Below are positions 31,084 to 40,010 of a stretch of 64,000 bases of DNA, one piece after another (position 1 is the stretch's first letter; the number at the start of each line of letters is the position of its first letter). Under the pieces are notes generated by a model. It was not told the DNA's origin and ran no database searches. It saw only the letters and a list, made by a program, of their open reading frames with translations. Location: assembly GCF_003986935.1 (NCBI RefSeq), contig NZ_RJZE01000013.1, positions 124,001 through 188,000 of the forward strand, read 5' to 3'. The stretch comes from Paraburkholderia kururiensis JCM 10599 = LMG 19447 (GTDB lineage Bacteria; Pseudomonadota; Gammaproteobacteria; Burkholderiales; Burkholderiaceae). The translations under genes were made by a program, and so were the position numbers.

Positions 31084-33069
31084 ATGCTTACCCCTATCGC
31101 CCGCGCGACGCTGCTCGCCTTGACGGGCTTGCCGCTGGCCGCCTTTGCGCAGTCCGCCGCGCCCTCGGCCGGGCAGTCGAGTTCGGACATCGGTTCAACC
31201 CCTGCCACCCAGTCCACGGACAGCACCACTGACGCGCCACGCGCCGCGCCAGCCGCCGCAAGCGCGGCCACAAAGACACCATCGGCGCAGATCCTCACCG
31301 CCGGCGACCGGACCCTCGCTCCCGTCGTCGTCACCGCGGATCGCGCGCCGCAGCGCCTTGCCGACGCGATCCCGCAGACCACGCTGTTCGACGCCCAGGA
31401 CATCGCCGACACCACCCAACGCGACCTGCCCGGCCTGCTGCAGTTCGCGCCTGGCGCGCAGATCGTGCGCAACGGCGGCCCCGGCTCCACGGCGACGCTC
31501 TTCATGCGCGGCGCGGATGCAAGCGAATCGCTCGTGCTGATCGACGGCGTGCGTGTGGATTCAACGAGCCTCGGCAGCGCGCAGATCGCGCAGATTCCAC
31601 TCGACCAGATCGATCACGTCGAAGTGGTGAACGGCAACGTGTCGGCGCTCTATGGCTCCGGTGCGATTGGCGGTGTCGTGCAGATCTTCACGAAGAACGG
31701 CGGCAGCTACCCGCCGCGCTTCAACTTCGAGACCGAATACGGCAGCTATCACGCGCAGCGCCAGCAGGTGGGCGTCTCAGGCGCGCTCGATGCCGAGGGC
31801 AAGACGACCTTCAGCGTGTCGCTCGCGCGCGCGAAGGACGACGGCTTTTCGTCGATCAATCCGGCGCTCGTGCCGGCCGTGAATCCGAACGCGAACGGTT
31901 ACCTGAACGAAAGCGTATCGGCGTCGCTTCGTCATACATTCAACGAGCGCTGGGACGCCGGCGTGCGCTTCTTCCAGTCGAACGGCAACAGCAGCTACGA
32001 CAACGCATACGGCGTGCCGACCGATCTCAACAACCTCTACACGAAGGTGCAGCAGGCCTCGGTATTCGCGAACGGCAAGGTGACGGACTGGTGGACCACG
32101 CACCTCGTTGCCGCAACGGGCAACGACCGCAGCCAGACCGAACTCAACGGCGTCTATACGGACCATTTCAACTCGGACAACCGTCAGTACACCTGGCAGA
32201 ACGACTTCATGCTCGCGCCGCAGCAGAAGATCCAGGTGGGCTACGAGCATCTGGACCAGACGCTTGACTCGAACCAGTACAGCGCGCCGAACCGCCACGT
32301 CGATTCGGGCTTTGCGGGCTATACGGGGCGCTTCGGACGCAGCCAGTTCCAGGCGAATGTGCGGCGCGACCAGTACTCGGATTTCGGCGGCGCGAACAGC
32401 TACTACCTCGGTTACGGCTTCGACATCACGGAGCACTGGAAGGCCACGGCGAGCTGGTCCGACGCGTTTCGCGCGCCCACGTTCAATGACCTGTACTACC
32501 CGTACTACGGCAATCCGACCATTCGTCCCGAGCGCAGCCATTCGGTCGAAGCGGCGCTGCAATATGCCTCCGACGCGTTCGGCCTCATGCGGCTCACCGC
32601 ATTTCAGACGCGCTACTCGAACCTGATCCAGTCCGCGCAGGTCACGCCCGGCGTCTACATGGCCGAGAACGTGGGGCACGCCAAAGTGCAGGGGCTCGAG
32701 GCATCGTGGAGCGGCCATGTCGGCAAAACCGACGTGCGCGCCGCGCTGACGCTGCAAAATCCCGTGGACGAAGACAAGGACACCGATCTCAACCGGCGTG
32801 CGCGCCGTTTCGCCTCGTTCACGGCGAATCGCAGCATCGGCAGCTGGCGGGTGGGCGGCGAATGGCTCGTGAGCGGCGCCCGCAACGACAGCGGCTCGAA
32901 CCTCGGCGGCTATGGCATCGTGAACCTCTCGGCGCGCTATAACATCACCCGGTCGTGGTACGTTGCCGCGCAGATCCAGAATCTCTTCGACAAGGACTAT
33001 GAGCTCGCCTACACGTACAACACGCCGCGGCGCAGCGCCTACCTCACGCTGGGTTGGCAGCAGCAGTGA
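31084..33069 (+). CDS. btuB: TonB-dependent vitamin B12 receptor BtuB
   Basis: A 661-residue outer-membrane receptor. The signal peptide is MLTPIARATLLALTG with cleavage after AAFA near residue 20. A Ser/Thr/Ala-rich linker is followed by a TonB-box-like TLAPVVVTADRAP, the plug (LFDAQDIADTTQRDLPGLLQ, LFMRGADASESLVLIDGVRVDS) and a beta-barrel that ends AYLTLGWQQQ. The start at 31084 follows CACAGGAAAATCGCTCC. The frame stays open upstream into the riboswitch, which is not coding. The upstream riboswitch and downstream btuCD support B12 uptake. Confidence 0.93.
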   Translation: MLTPIARATLLALTGLPLAAFAQSAAPSAGQSSSDIGSTPATQSTDSTTDAPRAAPAAASAATKTPSAQILTAGDRTLAPVVVTADRAPQRLADAIPQTTLFDAQDIADTTQRDLPGLLQFAPGAQIVRNGGPGSTATLFMRGADASESLVLIDGVRVDSTSLGSAQIAQIPLDQIDHVEVVNGNVSALYGSGAIGGVVQIFTKNGGSYPPRFNFETEYGSYHAQRQQVGVSGALDAEGKTTFSVSLARAKDDGFSSINPALVPAVNPNANGYLNESVSASLRHTFNERWDAGVRFFQSNGNSSYDNAYGVPTDLNNLYTKVQQASVFANGKVTDWWTTHLVAATGNDRSQTELNGVYTDHFNSDNRQYTWQNDFMLAPQQKIQVGYEHLDQTLDSNQYSAPNRHVDSGFAGYTGRFGRSQFQANVRRDQYSDFGGANSYYLGYGFDITEHWKATASWSDAFRAPTFNDLYYPYYGNPTIRPERSHSVEAALQYASDAFGLMRLTAFQTRYSNLIQSAQVTPGVYMAENVGHAKVQGLEASWSGHVGKTDVRAALTLQNPVDEDKDTDLNRRARRFASFTANRSIGSWRVGGEWLVSGARNDSGSNLGGYGIVNLSARYNITRSWYVAAQIQNLFDKDYELAYTYNTPRRSAYLTLGWQQQ

Positions 33070-33078
33070 AGGGCGGCC

Positions 33079-34116
33079 ATGAACCGTCTCTTCCTGCCCG
33101 CCGCGCCCGGCATGACAGCGAAACGCGCGGTCGTGATCTGGGCCGCGCTGGCAGTGCTCGCCGTCGCGGTGTTCGCGGCCTCGCTGCTGATAGGCAGCGT
33201 GCCCGTCACCGTGCGTGATGCGTTGGCGGCGCTGCTGCCCACGCGTTCGCACGGCGCCGACATCGCGGCGGAGATCGTTCGCACGCTGCGGCTGCCGCGC
33301 GCGCTGGCGGGCTTCGCGTGCGGCGCGCTGCTTTCGATGGCCGGCGCGCTGCTCCAGGTGCTGTTGCGCAATCCGCTCGCGGAGCCGTACGTGCTCGGCG
33401 TTTCCGGTGGCGCGGCGGTGTTCGCGCTGCTCGCGCTGCTCGCGGGCTCGGCGTGGTGGATGGTCAACGCGAGCGCATTCGCGGGCGCGCTGCTGTCGAT
33501 CCTGCTCGTGCTCGGCCTCGCGCGTCGCGAACTCTGGCGCGGCGAGCCGCAGGACACCTCGCCGCGGCTGCTGCTCACGGGCGCCGTGATCGCGGCGGGA
33601 TGGGGCGCGGCCATCACGCTGCTGCTTACGCTGGCACCGGACTCGCATTTGCGCGGCATGCTGTTCTGGCTGACCGGCGAGTTGAACGGCGTCGGCATGC
33701 CGTGGTTCACGTTGATCGCGCTCGCTGTCGTGCTGGCGGTCGTCGTGCCCGTTGCGCCGCAGCTCAACGTGCTGCTGCGCGGCGACGCCGCCGCCCAGGC
33801 GCTGGGCGTGCCCGTCGTGCCGCTGCGCTTGCGTGTGTATCTCACGGCGTCGCTGGCGGCGGCCGCGGCGGTGACGACGGGCGGCACCATTGGCTTCGTC
33901 GGCCTCGTGGTGCCGCACGTGCTGCGGCTCGCATTCGGCAACGACCAGCGCATGCTGCTGCCCGCGGCGGCGCTCGCGGGCGGTGTCGCCGTGATGGCCG
34001 CCGACCTCGCCGCGCGCACCGTCGTGGCACCGACGCAGTTGCCCGTGGGCGTGGTGACCGCGCTGGCCGGTGTGCCGGTATTTCTGTGGATGCTGTTGAA
34101 AAGGCGGCACCGATGA
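33079..34116 (+). CDS. btuC: Cobalamin ABC transporter permease (FecCD family)
   Basis: A 345-residue FecCD-family permease with about nine to ten membrane helices. Conserved stretches are RTLRLPRALAGFACGALLSMAGALLQVLLRNPLAEPYVLGVSGGAA, and GTIGFVGLVVPHVLRLAFGNDQRMLLP near the C-terminus. It starts nine bases after btuB and overlaps the ATPase gene by four (ATGA). B12 specificity is inferred from the riboswitch-btuB context, since the family also moves iron siderophores. Confidence 0.9.
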   Translation: MNRLFLPAAPGMTAKRAVVIWAALAVLAVAVFAASLLIGSVPVTVRDALAALLPTRSHGADIAAEIVRTLRLPRALAGFACGALLSMAGALLQVLLRNPLAEPYVLGVSGGAAVFALLALLAGSAWWMVNASAFAGALLSILLVLGLARRELWRGEPQDTSPRLLLTGAVIAAGWGAAITLLLTLAPDSHLRGMLFWLTGELNGVGMPWFTLIALAVVLAVVVPVAPQLNVLLRGDAAAQALGVPVVPLRLRVYLTASLAAAAAVTTGGTIGFVGLVVPHVLRLAFGNDQRMLLPAAALAGGVAVMAADLAARTVVAPTQLPVGVVTALAGVPVFLWMLLKRRHR

Positions 34117-34925
34117 ACGCCGCTTTGTCCACCGGCCTCGCACTCACCGCACACGATCTGACCTTGCGCGCGGGAACGCGCACGCTACTCGATGGCTTCA
34201 CGCAGACTTTCGCTGCCCACGAGATCTGGTGCATTGCCGGGCCGAACGGCGCGGGCAAGACGACACTGATCTCGGCGCTCGCGGGTCTCGTGCAGCCCGC
34301 GGCGGGGCACGTCGCGCTGGACGGCGTGCGCCTTGCGGAGTGGCAGCCCGCCCAACTGGCGCAACGTCGCGCGTTGATGCCGCAGGACATTCACGACGCG
34401 TTCAGCACGAGCGTGCTCGACGTCGTGCTGTTGAACCGGTATCCGCATCTGGCCGGATGGGGCTGGGAGCGTGAGGCCGACCGCGCCGCGGCGCACGCGG
34501 CGCTCGATCTGCTGGGCCTCGGCCACTTCGCCGCGCGCGATGTGCTCTCGCTCTCGGGCGGCGAGCGCCAGCGCGTGGCGCTTGCCGCTGCGCTGTGCCA
34601 GGATGCGCCGCTGCTGCTGCTCGACGAACCGCTCTCGCATCTCGACCTGCATCATCAGATCAGCTGTCTCGATGCGCTCCTCGCGTGGGCGCGGCAGTCC
34701 GCGCGAACGGTCGTCTTTTCGTCCCACGATCTGAACCTGGCGCGCCGCTTCGCGACCCACGCGCTGCTGCTAAATGGCGACGGCACGTGGCATGCGGGGC
34801 CGGCACGCGAGGTGCTGACGCCGGAGCGGGCGAGCCACGCGTTCGGCTACCCGCTCGTGCTGATTCGCGACGGCCCGCACGAAGCATTGATTCCGGCGCT
34901 GCCGGCCGGGAATGCGTCCCGATGA
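34113..34925 (+). CDS. btuD: Cobalamin ABC transporter ATP-binding protein
   Basis: A 270-residue ATPase. Walker A is CIAGPNGAGKTTLISALAG near residue 40, the signature is LSGGERQRVALAAALCQ, and Walker B is PLLLLDEPLSHLDLHHQ, followed by the VVFSSHDLNLARRFA switch histidine. It powers the permease encoded just upstream; the start at 34113 overlaps its stop. The matching periplasmic binding protein is probably the btuF-like gene on the other strand at 37855-38865. Confidence 0.9.
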   Translation: MNAALSTGLALTAHDLTLRAGTRTLLDGFTQTFAAHEIWCIAGPNGAGKTTLISALAGLVQPAAGHVALDGVRLAEWQPAQLAQRRALMPQDIHDAFSTSVLDVVLLNRYPHLAGWGWEREADRAAAHAALDLLGLGHFAARDVLSLSGGERQRVALAAALCQDAPLLLLDEPLSHLDLHHQISCLDALLAWARQSARTVVFSSHDLNLARRFATHALLLNGDGTWHAGPAREVLTPERASHAFGYPLVLIRDGPHEALIPALPAGNASR

Positions 34926-34941
34926 TGGGGGCTGGCGTTTA

Positions 34942-35037
34942 GCGCCTCGCTTGGCATCTCGCTTGATGCCTCGCTTGGCGCCTCATTTGGCGCCTCATTT
35001 GGCACCTCATTTGATGCCTCGTGTAGCACCTCGTTGC
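34942..35037. repeat. Eight-unit array of a 12-bp repeat between btuD and cobT
   Basis: Eight head-to-tail 12-mers fill the spacer. They start with GCGCCTCGCTTG, include two identical GCGCCTCATTTG copies (34978-35001), and end with two diverged units (ATGCCTCGTGTA, GCACCTCGTTGC). All are variations of (G/A)(C/T)(G/A)CCTC(G/A)(C/T)TTG. The array is noncoding in its actual context and lies 116 bp before the cobT start. Confidence 0.9.
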
Positions 35038-35153
35038 CCAATACGGGCCACGCCCGATTGCCCTGCGCATATCGGCATGGCTTCATTTCGCTCATCCTGT
35101 TCGTCTCGACTTGCTCTTTTCGAATGACGCATCACGATTTCTGTTGACCTACC

Positions 35154-36209
35154 ATGACTTCGCCATCTACCGGATTACCGTTCGTCGAGCCGCTTGACCA
35201 GTCGCTGCGCGACCGGCTTCAGCATCTCATCGATACCCGCACCAAGCCGCCCGGCAGCCTCGGGCGCCTCGAAACGCTGGCGCGCCAGATCGGCATGATC
35301 CAGCGCACCACGCAGCCTTCGGTCACGCGGCCCGCGCTCATCATCTTCGCGGGCGACCACGGCATTGCGCACGAAGGCGTGAGCCCTTATCCGCAGGCCG
35401 TTACGGCGCAGATGGTCGCCAATTTTCTCGCGGGCGGTGCGGCGGTCAACGCGTTCAGCGGCGTGGCCGATCTCGCGCTCGAGGTCGTCAACGCCGGCGT
35501 GGCGGCGCCGCTCGATACGAGCCCGAACCTCGTCGATATTCCCGTGGCACGCGGCACGCGCAACTTCGCGCACGAGCCCGCCATGACGTGCGACGAAGCG
35601 CTGGAAGCAATGCGCGCCGGTGCCTCGCGCGTGCGCCATCACGCGGCGCTCGGCACGAACGTGATCGGCTTCGGCGAGATGGGCATTGCGAATACGTCGT
35701 CGGCTGCGTGCTTGATGAGCCGGCTGTGTGGCGTGTCCATCGACGAATGCGTGGGCCGCGGCACCGGCCTCGACAACGCCGGCCTCGCGAAGAAGCGCAA
35801 CGTGCTGGCGGCGGCGCTCGAACGTCACCCCGTATCGGGTGACCCGCTCGACGTGCTCGCCACCTTCGGCGGCTTCGAGATCGCGATGATGGCCGGCGCG
35901 TTTCTCGCCGCGGCCGAAGCGCACATGGTGATTCTCGTCGATGGCTTCATTGCGACAGCGGCGCTCGTCGTGGCCGACGCGATCGCGCCCGACGTGCGCG
36001 AGTACTGCGTGTTCGCGCATGCCTCGAACGAGGCGGGCCACCGGCGCATGCTTGACCACTTCGGTGCGCGTCCGTTGCTCGCGCTCGACATGCGGCTCGG
36101 CGAGGGCACGGGCGCGGCGCTCGCGGTGCCGCTGTTGCGCGCGGCCGTCGCGTTTCTCAACGAGATGGCGAGCTTCGAGTCGGCCGGTGTGTCGGACCGC
36201 GATGCGTAG
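35154..36209 (+). CDS. cobT: Nicotinate-nucleotide--dimethylbenzimidazole phosphoribosyltransferase
   Basis: A 351-residue CobT. Recognisable blocks are TKPPGSLGRLETLARQIG, FAGDHGIAHEGVSPYPQAVTAQMVANF, GEMGIANTSSAAC, RGTGLDNAGLAKK and the catalytic-base region LDMRLGEGTGAALA near residue 315. It activates 5,6-dimethylbenzimidazole to alpha-ribazole-5'-phosphate for the lower ligand of B12. It heads a cobT-cobS-cobC group on the forward strand. Confidence 0.95.
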   Translation: MTSPSTGLPFVEPLDQSLRDRLQHLIDTRTKPPGSLGRLETLARQIGMIQRTTQPSVTRPALIIFAGDHGIAHEGVSPYPQAVTAQMVANFLAGGAAVNAFSGVADLALEVVNAGVAAPLDTSPNLVDIPVARGTRNFAHEPAMTCDEALEAMRAGASRVRHHAALGTNVIGFGEMGIANTSSAACLMSRLCGVSIDECVGRGTGLDNAGLAKKRNVLAAALERHPVSGDPLDVLATFGGFEIAMMAGAFLAAAEAHMVILVDGFIATAALVVADAIAPDVREYCVFAHASNEAGHRRMLDHFGARPLLALDMRLGEGTGAALAVPLLRAAVAFLNEMASFESAGVSDRDA

Positions 36210-36331
36210 GCCCGCGAGCGCAGCGGGCATTTGCGGCTTGGGGCGGCGTGCATCGGGTGCGTGCATCGAAGTCCGCATCGACGTACACCACGAATTGAGC
36301 ACGAGCTGAGCATGAACGGAGCCTCCAGCCG

Positions 36332-37147
36332 ATGAATCCGCTTGCCGAACTGCGCTACTTCTTCACGGCGCTCGGCTACTTCACGCGTGTGCCGGTGCCG
36401 CGCTGGGTGGGCTACGAGCCGCAGTGGCTCACCGCTGCGGCGCGCTATTTTCCGCTCGTGGGCGCTTGCGTCGGCGCGCTTGGCGCACTCGTTTATCTGG
36501 CTGCGTCGCGCGTGTTCGGGCCTGGCGTGGCCGTGCTGCTTTCGATGACCGCCACCCTCGCCGTGACCGGAGCCTTCCACGAAGACGGCCTCGCCGACTG
36601 TTGCGACGCATTCGGCGGCGCGTACCGTCGCGAGGACGTGCTGCGCATCATGCACGACTCGCGCATCGGCGCGTTCGGTGCCATCGCGTTGTTCGTGGCG
36701 CTCGCGCTCAAGTGGCAGACGCTCGTGACGCTGACCACGTCGCACGAGGCATCGGCTTCGTCCATGACTTCAGCAGCGTTGAGCCCAGGGCGTTTCGCGA
36801 TACTGATGATCGCGGCGCACGCGGTGAGCCGCGCCTGCGCCGTGAGCTATCTCGTGACGCTCGACTACGTACGCGACGAAGGCAAGGCGAAGCCCGTGGC
36901 GCAACGCATGAGTGTGATCGCGTGGTTCGGTGCGTGCGCGTTTGCGTTGCCGTGGCTTGCCTGGTTCGTCTGGCCCGACTGGCGCGAAGGTGTTGCGATG
37001 ATCGCGCTGCTCGCCGTGCTGCGTTACGCGCTGGGGCGATACTTCGTGCGCCGCATTGGCGGCTATACCGGCGATTGTCTCGGCTTCGCGCAGCAGGTTT
37101 TCGAGATTGCGCTCTACCTGGCGGCGCTCGCGTGGATCTCGTTCTGA
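36332..37147 (+). CDS. cobS: Adenosylcobinamide-GDP ribazoletransferase
   Basis: A 271-residue membrane protein with the CobS hallmarks: LGYFTRVPVP near the start, the metal-binding FHEDGLADCCDAFGGAYRREDVLRIMHDSRIGAFG (residues 86-120) and several hydrophobic helices, the last ending ALYLAALAWISF. It joins adenosylcobinamide-GDP to alpha-ribazole(-phosphate), the last assembly step. The next gene starts 16 bp before its end, so translation is coupled. Confidence 0.94.
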   Translation: MNPLAELRYFFTALGYFTRVPVPRWVGYEPQWLTAAARYFPLVGACVGALGALVYLAASRVFGPGVAVLLSMTATLAVTGAFHEDGLADCCDAFGGAYRREDVLRIMHDSRIGAFGAIALFVALALKWQTLVTLTTSHEASASSMTSAALSPGRFAILMIAAHAVSRACAVSYLVTLDYVRDEGKAKPVAQRMSVIAWFGACAFALPWLAWFVWPDWREGVAMIALLAVLRYALGRYFVRRIGGYTGDCLGFAQQVFEIALYLAALAWISF

Positions 37148-37776
37148 TCCGTCATCCGGCCGTCGCTGTGGAGCCGGGCGTTTGCTACGGCAACAGCGAC
37201 GTGCCGCTCGCCGCCGACGCAGCAGCCAGCGCCGCCATGCTGGCGTCGCGCCTCGCTGCGTTGAATGTGCCGCTGCCACACGTGCTGTTCACGAGTCCCC
37301 TGTCGCGTTGCGCGCGGGTCGCGCAAGCGCTTGCAGTTGAAGCGCGCTGCGATTTGCATACGGACGCGAGGCTCGCCGAAATGCACTTCGGCGCATGGGA
37401 GCTGCAACGCTGGGACGCAATCGATCGCGCCGTGCTCGACGCCTGGGCCGCTGATTTCGAGCACGCGCGCGAGCATGGCGGCGAGAGCGTGGCCCAGTTC
37501 GTGGCGCGTGTGAATGCGTGGCTCGATGTGTCGGTCGATTCAGGTGCGCAAGTGGACGCTGTGGCGGCGACTCACGAGCACACCATGCCCCCGGTGGCGC
37601 AAAGCACGGCGCTGTGGGCCGTCACGCATGCGGGTGTGATCCGCGCGATTGCGTCGCGTGTGCTCGGGTTGCCGCTCGCGCACTGCATGAAATGGCCGCT
37701 CGCGTTGCCGGCCGTGGTGTGGCTCAGGCGTGACGCGTTGGATTCGCCGTGGGCGCTCGTGCGGTGGAATGTTTGA
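37132..37776 (+). CDS. cobC: Alpha-ribazole phosphatase (histidine phosphatase family)
   Basis: A 214-residue histidine phosphatase starting with GTG (VDLVLIRHPAVAVEPG). The phosphohistidine motif is LIRHP, with supporting FTSPLSRCARVAQAL, the acid-containing EMHFGAWELQRWD and the second histidine in VTHAGVIRAI. It removes phosphate from alpha-ribazole-5'-phosphate or adenosylcobalamin-phosphate. The GTG start at 37132 is the only start that includes the RHP motif and overlaps cobS by 16 bp. Assignment rests largely on the cobalamin context. Confidence 0.88.
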   Translation: MDLVLIRHPAVAVEPGVCYGNSDVPLAADAAASAAMLASRLAALNVPLPHVLFTSPLSRCARVAQALAVEARCDLHTDARLAEMHFGAWELQRWDAIDRAVLDAWAADFEHAREHGGESVAQFVARVNAWLDVSVDSGAQVDAVAATHEHTMPPVAQSTALWAVTHAGVIRAIASRVLGLPLAHCMKWPLALPAVVWLRRDALDSPWALVRWNV

Positions 37777-37854
37777 AGCTGGAACGTTTGAAAGCCTGAA
37801 AGCGTGGAGCCGTGAGGGCTCACGCTCCGTCTCAAATCACCCGTCTTCTCCTGT

Positions 37855-38865
37855 TCACTTCCCGCCGCCGGGCCGTCTCGATCGCGCCCGGTCCAGGTCT
37901 TCGCAAAGCAGGGCCGCGCCTTGCGCGAGACGCGGCCCTGGCCGGTCGATCAGATCGCCGTCGATGGCAAAGAGGTTGTCGCGCGCCACCGCCATGAGGG
38001 TGGGCCACCCGCGCCATCGGTCGAGTCCGGGAAGCCGGCCTTGCGGCGTCGTGGCGCCGGGCGCGGCCGTGACGATGGCTTCCGGGTTCGCCGCGAGCAC
38101 CGCTTCCGTCGAGACCGTCGGCACCACGGGCGCGAGGTTCGCGAAGACGTTGCGTCCGCCGCAAAGCGCGATGACGTCGCTTACCGTGTCGGTGCCGTTG
38201 AGGGTCATCAGCGGCTGGTCCCACACTTGATAGAACACGCTCACGGCGGGCTTCGCGGCATAACGTGCGCGCAGGCCGTCGATCTCCCGCCGGTACGCGT
38301 CGGCAGCAGCCTGCGCCGTTGCGCTTGTGCCGAGCAGCGTGCCCAGCTTCACGAGCGTGGCGGGCACGTCGTCCACGTGATGCGGCGCGTTGAAGTAGAG
38401 CGGCACATGCAGTTCGCGCAGCCGTTCGATCTGTTGCTGTGCGTTGCCGTGCCGCCAGACCACGATGAGATCGGGCTTCAATGCCGCGATGCGTTCGAGG
38501 TCGAGCGCCTTGTTGTCGCCCACGCGCGGCACGGTCTTCGCCTCGGGCGGGTAGTCGCTGTACGACACCGCGCCCACCAGCTTTGCGCCGCCGCCCGCTG
38601 CGTAGATCAACTCGGTGACGTGCGGCGCGAGACTCACCACGCGTTGCGCGGGGGTGTCGAGCGTGACGGGCGCGCCGGTGTCGTCGGTGACGGTGATGGC
38701 CGCGTTCGCCGTCTGGGCCGCGGCGAGCGCCAGGGTGGTCAGCAGCAAGCCTGCCGCCGTTCGCCGTGAGCTTGTTCTGTGCGACGCGAAGGCGCGGATG
38801 GAAACGGAAGCGGTGGCCGCGCAACGCATGCGAGCGACCGCGTGAAGCCTGCGGGAAAAATTCAT
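37855..38865 (-). CDS. btuF: Periplasmic cobalamin-binding protein (BtuF-like)
   Basis: A 336-residue Peripla_BP_2 protein. A long N-terminal region (MNFSRRLHAVARMRC to about residue 40) precedes a hydrophobic signal segment (AAGLLLTTLALAAAQTANA) and the mature start AITVTDDTGAPVTL. Ligand-fold motifs are RVVSLAPHVTELIYAAG, ALDLERIAALKPDLIVVW and the C-terminal WPTLMAVARDNLFAIDGDLIDRPGPRL. The start overlaps the stop of the upstream cobD gene (ATGA). It would feed B12 to btuCD; B12 rather than siderophore specificity is inferred from the neighbours. Confidence 0.86.
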   Translation of the reverse strand: MNFSRRLHAVARMRCAATASVSIRAFASHRTSSRRTAAGLLLTTLALAAAQTANAAITVTDDTGAPVTLDTPAQRVVSLAPHVTELIYAAGGGAKLVGAVSYSDYPPEAKTVPRVGDNKALDLERIAALKPDLIVVWRHGNAQQQIERLRELHVPLYFNAPHHVDDVPATLVKLGTLLGTSATAQAAADAYRREIDGLRARYAAKPAVSVFYQVWDQPLMTLNGTDTVSDVIALCGGRNVFANLAPVVPTVSTEAVLAANPEAIVTAAPGATTPQGRLPGLDRWRGWPTLMAVARDNLFAIDGDLIDRPGPRLAQGAALLCEDLDRARSRRPGGGK

Positions 38866-40010
38866 CGGTTGAGGGCGAGCGCTTCGACGCTCGCGGCGAA
38901 TTGTTGTTCGAGGCGTTGCCATTCGGCGGCATTGGCAGGCAGGCCGATGCGAATGCTCGGCACGTCGTGCGGACTCGCAGGATGCCTGAATAATCGCGTC
39001 CAGATGCCGCGTTGTGCGAGCGCGTGGTGCAGGGCTTCGGCGCGTGGGTCTGCGGCCCAGGCGAAGAGCGGCGTGCCACGCGCTGCGAAACCGTGGGTGT
39101 GCAGCAAGGCCGCAAGCTTCGCGCTTTCGTCGGCGAGCTGGGCACGCATGCGCGTCTGCCAGGCCGTATCGGCGAATGCGTGCATGACGGCGTGACGCGC
39201 GGGGCCGCTCACGGTCCATGCGCCGAGCTTTGCCGCAAGCTCGCGCAACAGCGCCGGTTGCGCGAGCACGAAGCCGCAGCGTGCGCCCGCGAGTCCGAAG
39301 AACTTGCCCGGGGAGCGCAGTACGACAAGCCCCCGTTGCGCGACGTGCCCGGCAAGCGAAGCGCGGCTTCGGTTGGCGCAGGAGGCATTGCCGCAAGCAT
39401 CGGCACCCGGGTCGGCAGATGAGTGGGCGACGGAATCACCAAACGCATCGGCAAACGCATCAGCAAACGCTTCGTCGACGATCAGCGTGCCGCCCCGCGC
39501 GGCGAGTTGCGCGTGCCAGTGAAGCAGCACGGCTGCGTCGAGGCGCGCGGCAGTCGGATTGTTCGGATTGGCGACGATCACGTGACGGATGCCCGCGGGC
39601 AGCGTGTCCCACGTTGTGTCGAGCGCGGTCAACTCGTGGCCCGCGCCGGCGAAGGCGGGCGCGTACTCGCCGTAGGTGAGGGTCGCGATCGCCACGCTCG
39701 CGCGCGGCAACAGCGCGGGCAGCGCGCGGATGGCGGCCTGGCTGCCGGCCGTGGGCTGCACGTGGGCGGCGTCGGGCGCGCCGTAGTAGCGCGCGGCGCA
39801 CGCGGCAAAGGCGTGGTCGTCTTCGTCGGGCAGGCGGCGCCAGGCGTCGGCAGGAACGGGTGGCACCGGATAGCCGTGCGGATTGATGCCCGTCGAGAGA
39901 TCGAGCCACGCGTCGTACGGTACGCCGTAGCGGCGCGCCGCCTCATGCAGATTGCCGCCGTGGACGATGCGCGGCGCGCCCGCGGCGTCTGTCATCTGCG
40001 CCTCAGCCAT
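38862..40010 (-). CDS. cobD: L-threonine-O-3-phosphate decarboxylase
   Basis: A 382-residue class I/II PLP aminotransferase-fold enzyme. Family motifs are VHGGNLHEAARRYG, DLSTGINPHGYP, QPTAGSQAAIRALP, VANPNNPTA and the PLP-lysine segment RSPGKFFGLAGARCGF. It makes aminopropanol phosphate for the nucleotide loop. An Ala/Asp-rich insertion after VDEAFADAF is encoded partly by 12-bp repeats (39440-39475). The gene overlaps cbiB upstream by eight bases and btuF downstream by four. It is called cobC in the Pseudomonas denitrificans scheme. Confidence 0.9.
   Translation of the reverse strand: MAEAQMTDAAGAPRIVHGGNLHEAARRYGVPYDAWLDLSTGINPHGYPVPPVPADAWRRLPDEDDHAFAACAARYYGAPDAAHVQPTAGSQAAIRALPALLPRASVAIATLTYGEYAPAFAGAGHELTALDTTWDTLPAGIRHVIVANPNNPTAARLDAAVLLHWHAQLAARGGTLIVDEAFADAFADAFGDSVAHSSADPGADACGNASCANRSRASLAGHVAQRGLVVLRSPGKFFGLAGARCGFVLAQPALLRELAAKLGAWTVSGPARHAVMHAFADTAWQTRMRAQLADESAKLAALLHTHGFAARGTPLFAWAADPRAEALHHALAQRGIWTRLFRHPASPHDVPSIRIGLPANAAEWQRLEQQFAASVEALALNR
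39440..39475. repeat. In-frame 12-bp repeats inside cobD
   Basis: CAAACGCATCGG, CAAACGCATCAG and CAAACGCTTCGT occur head to tail. Being a multiple of three they preserve frame and encode an (A-F-A-D)-like repeat in a poorly conserved surface insertion of the protein. Similar repeats lie in noncoding spacers elsewhere in the window. Confidence 0.8.
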
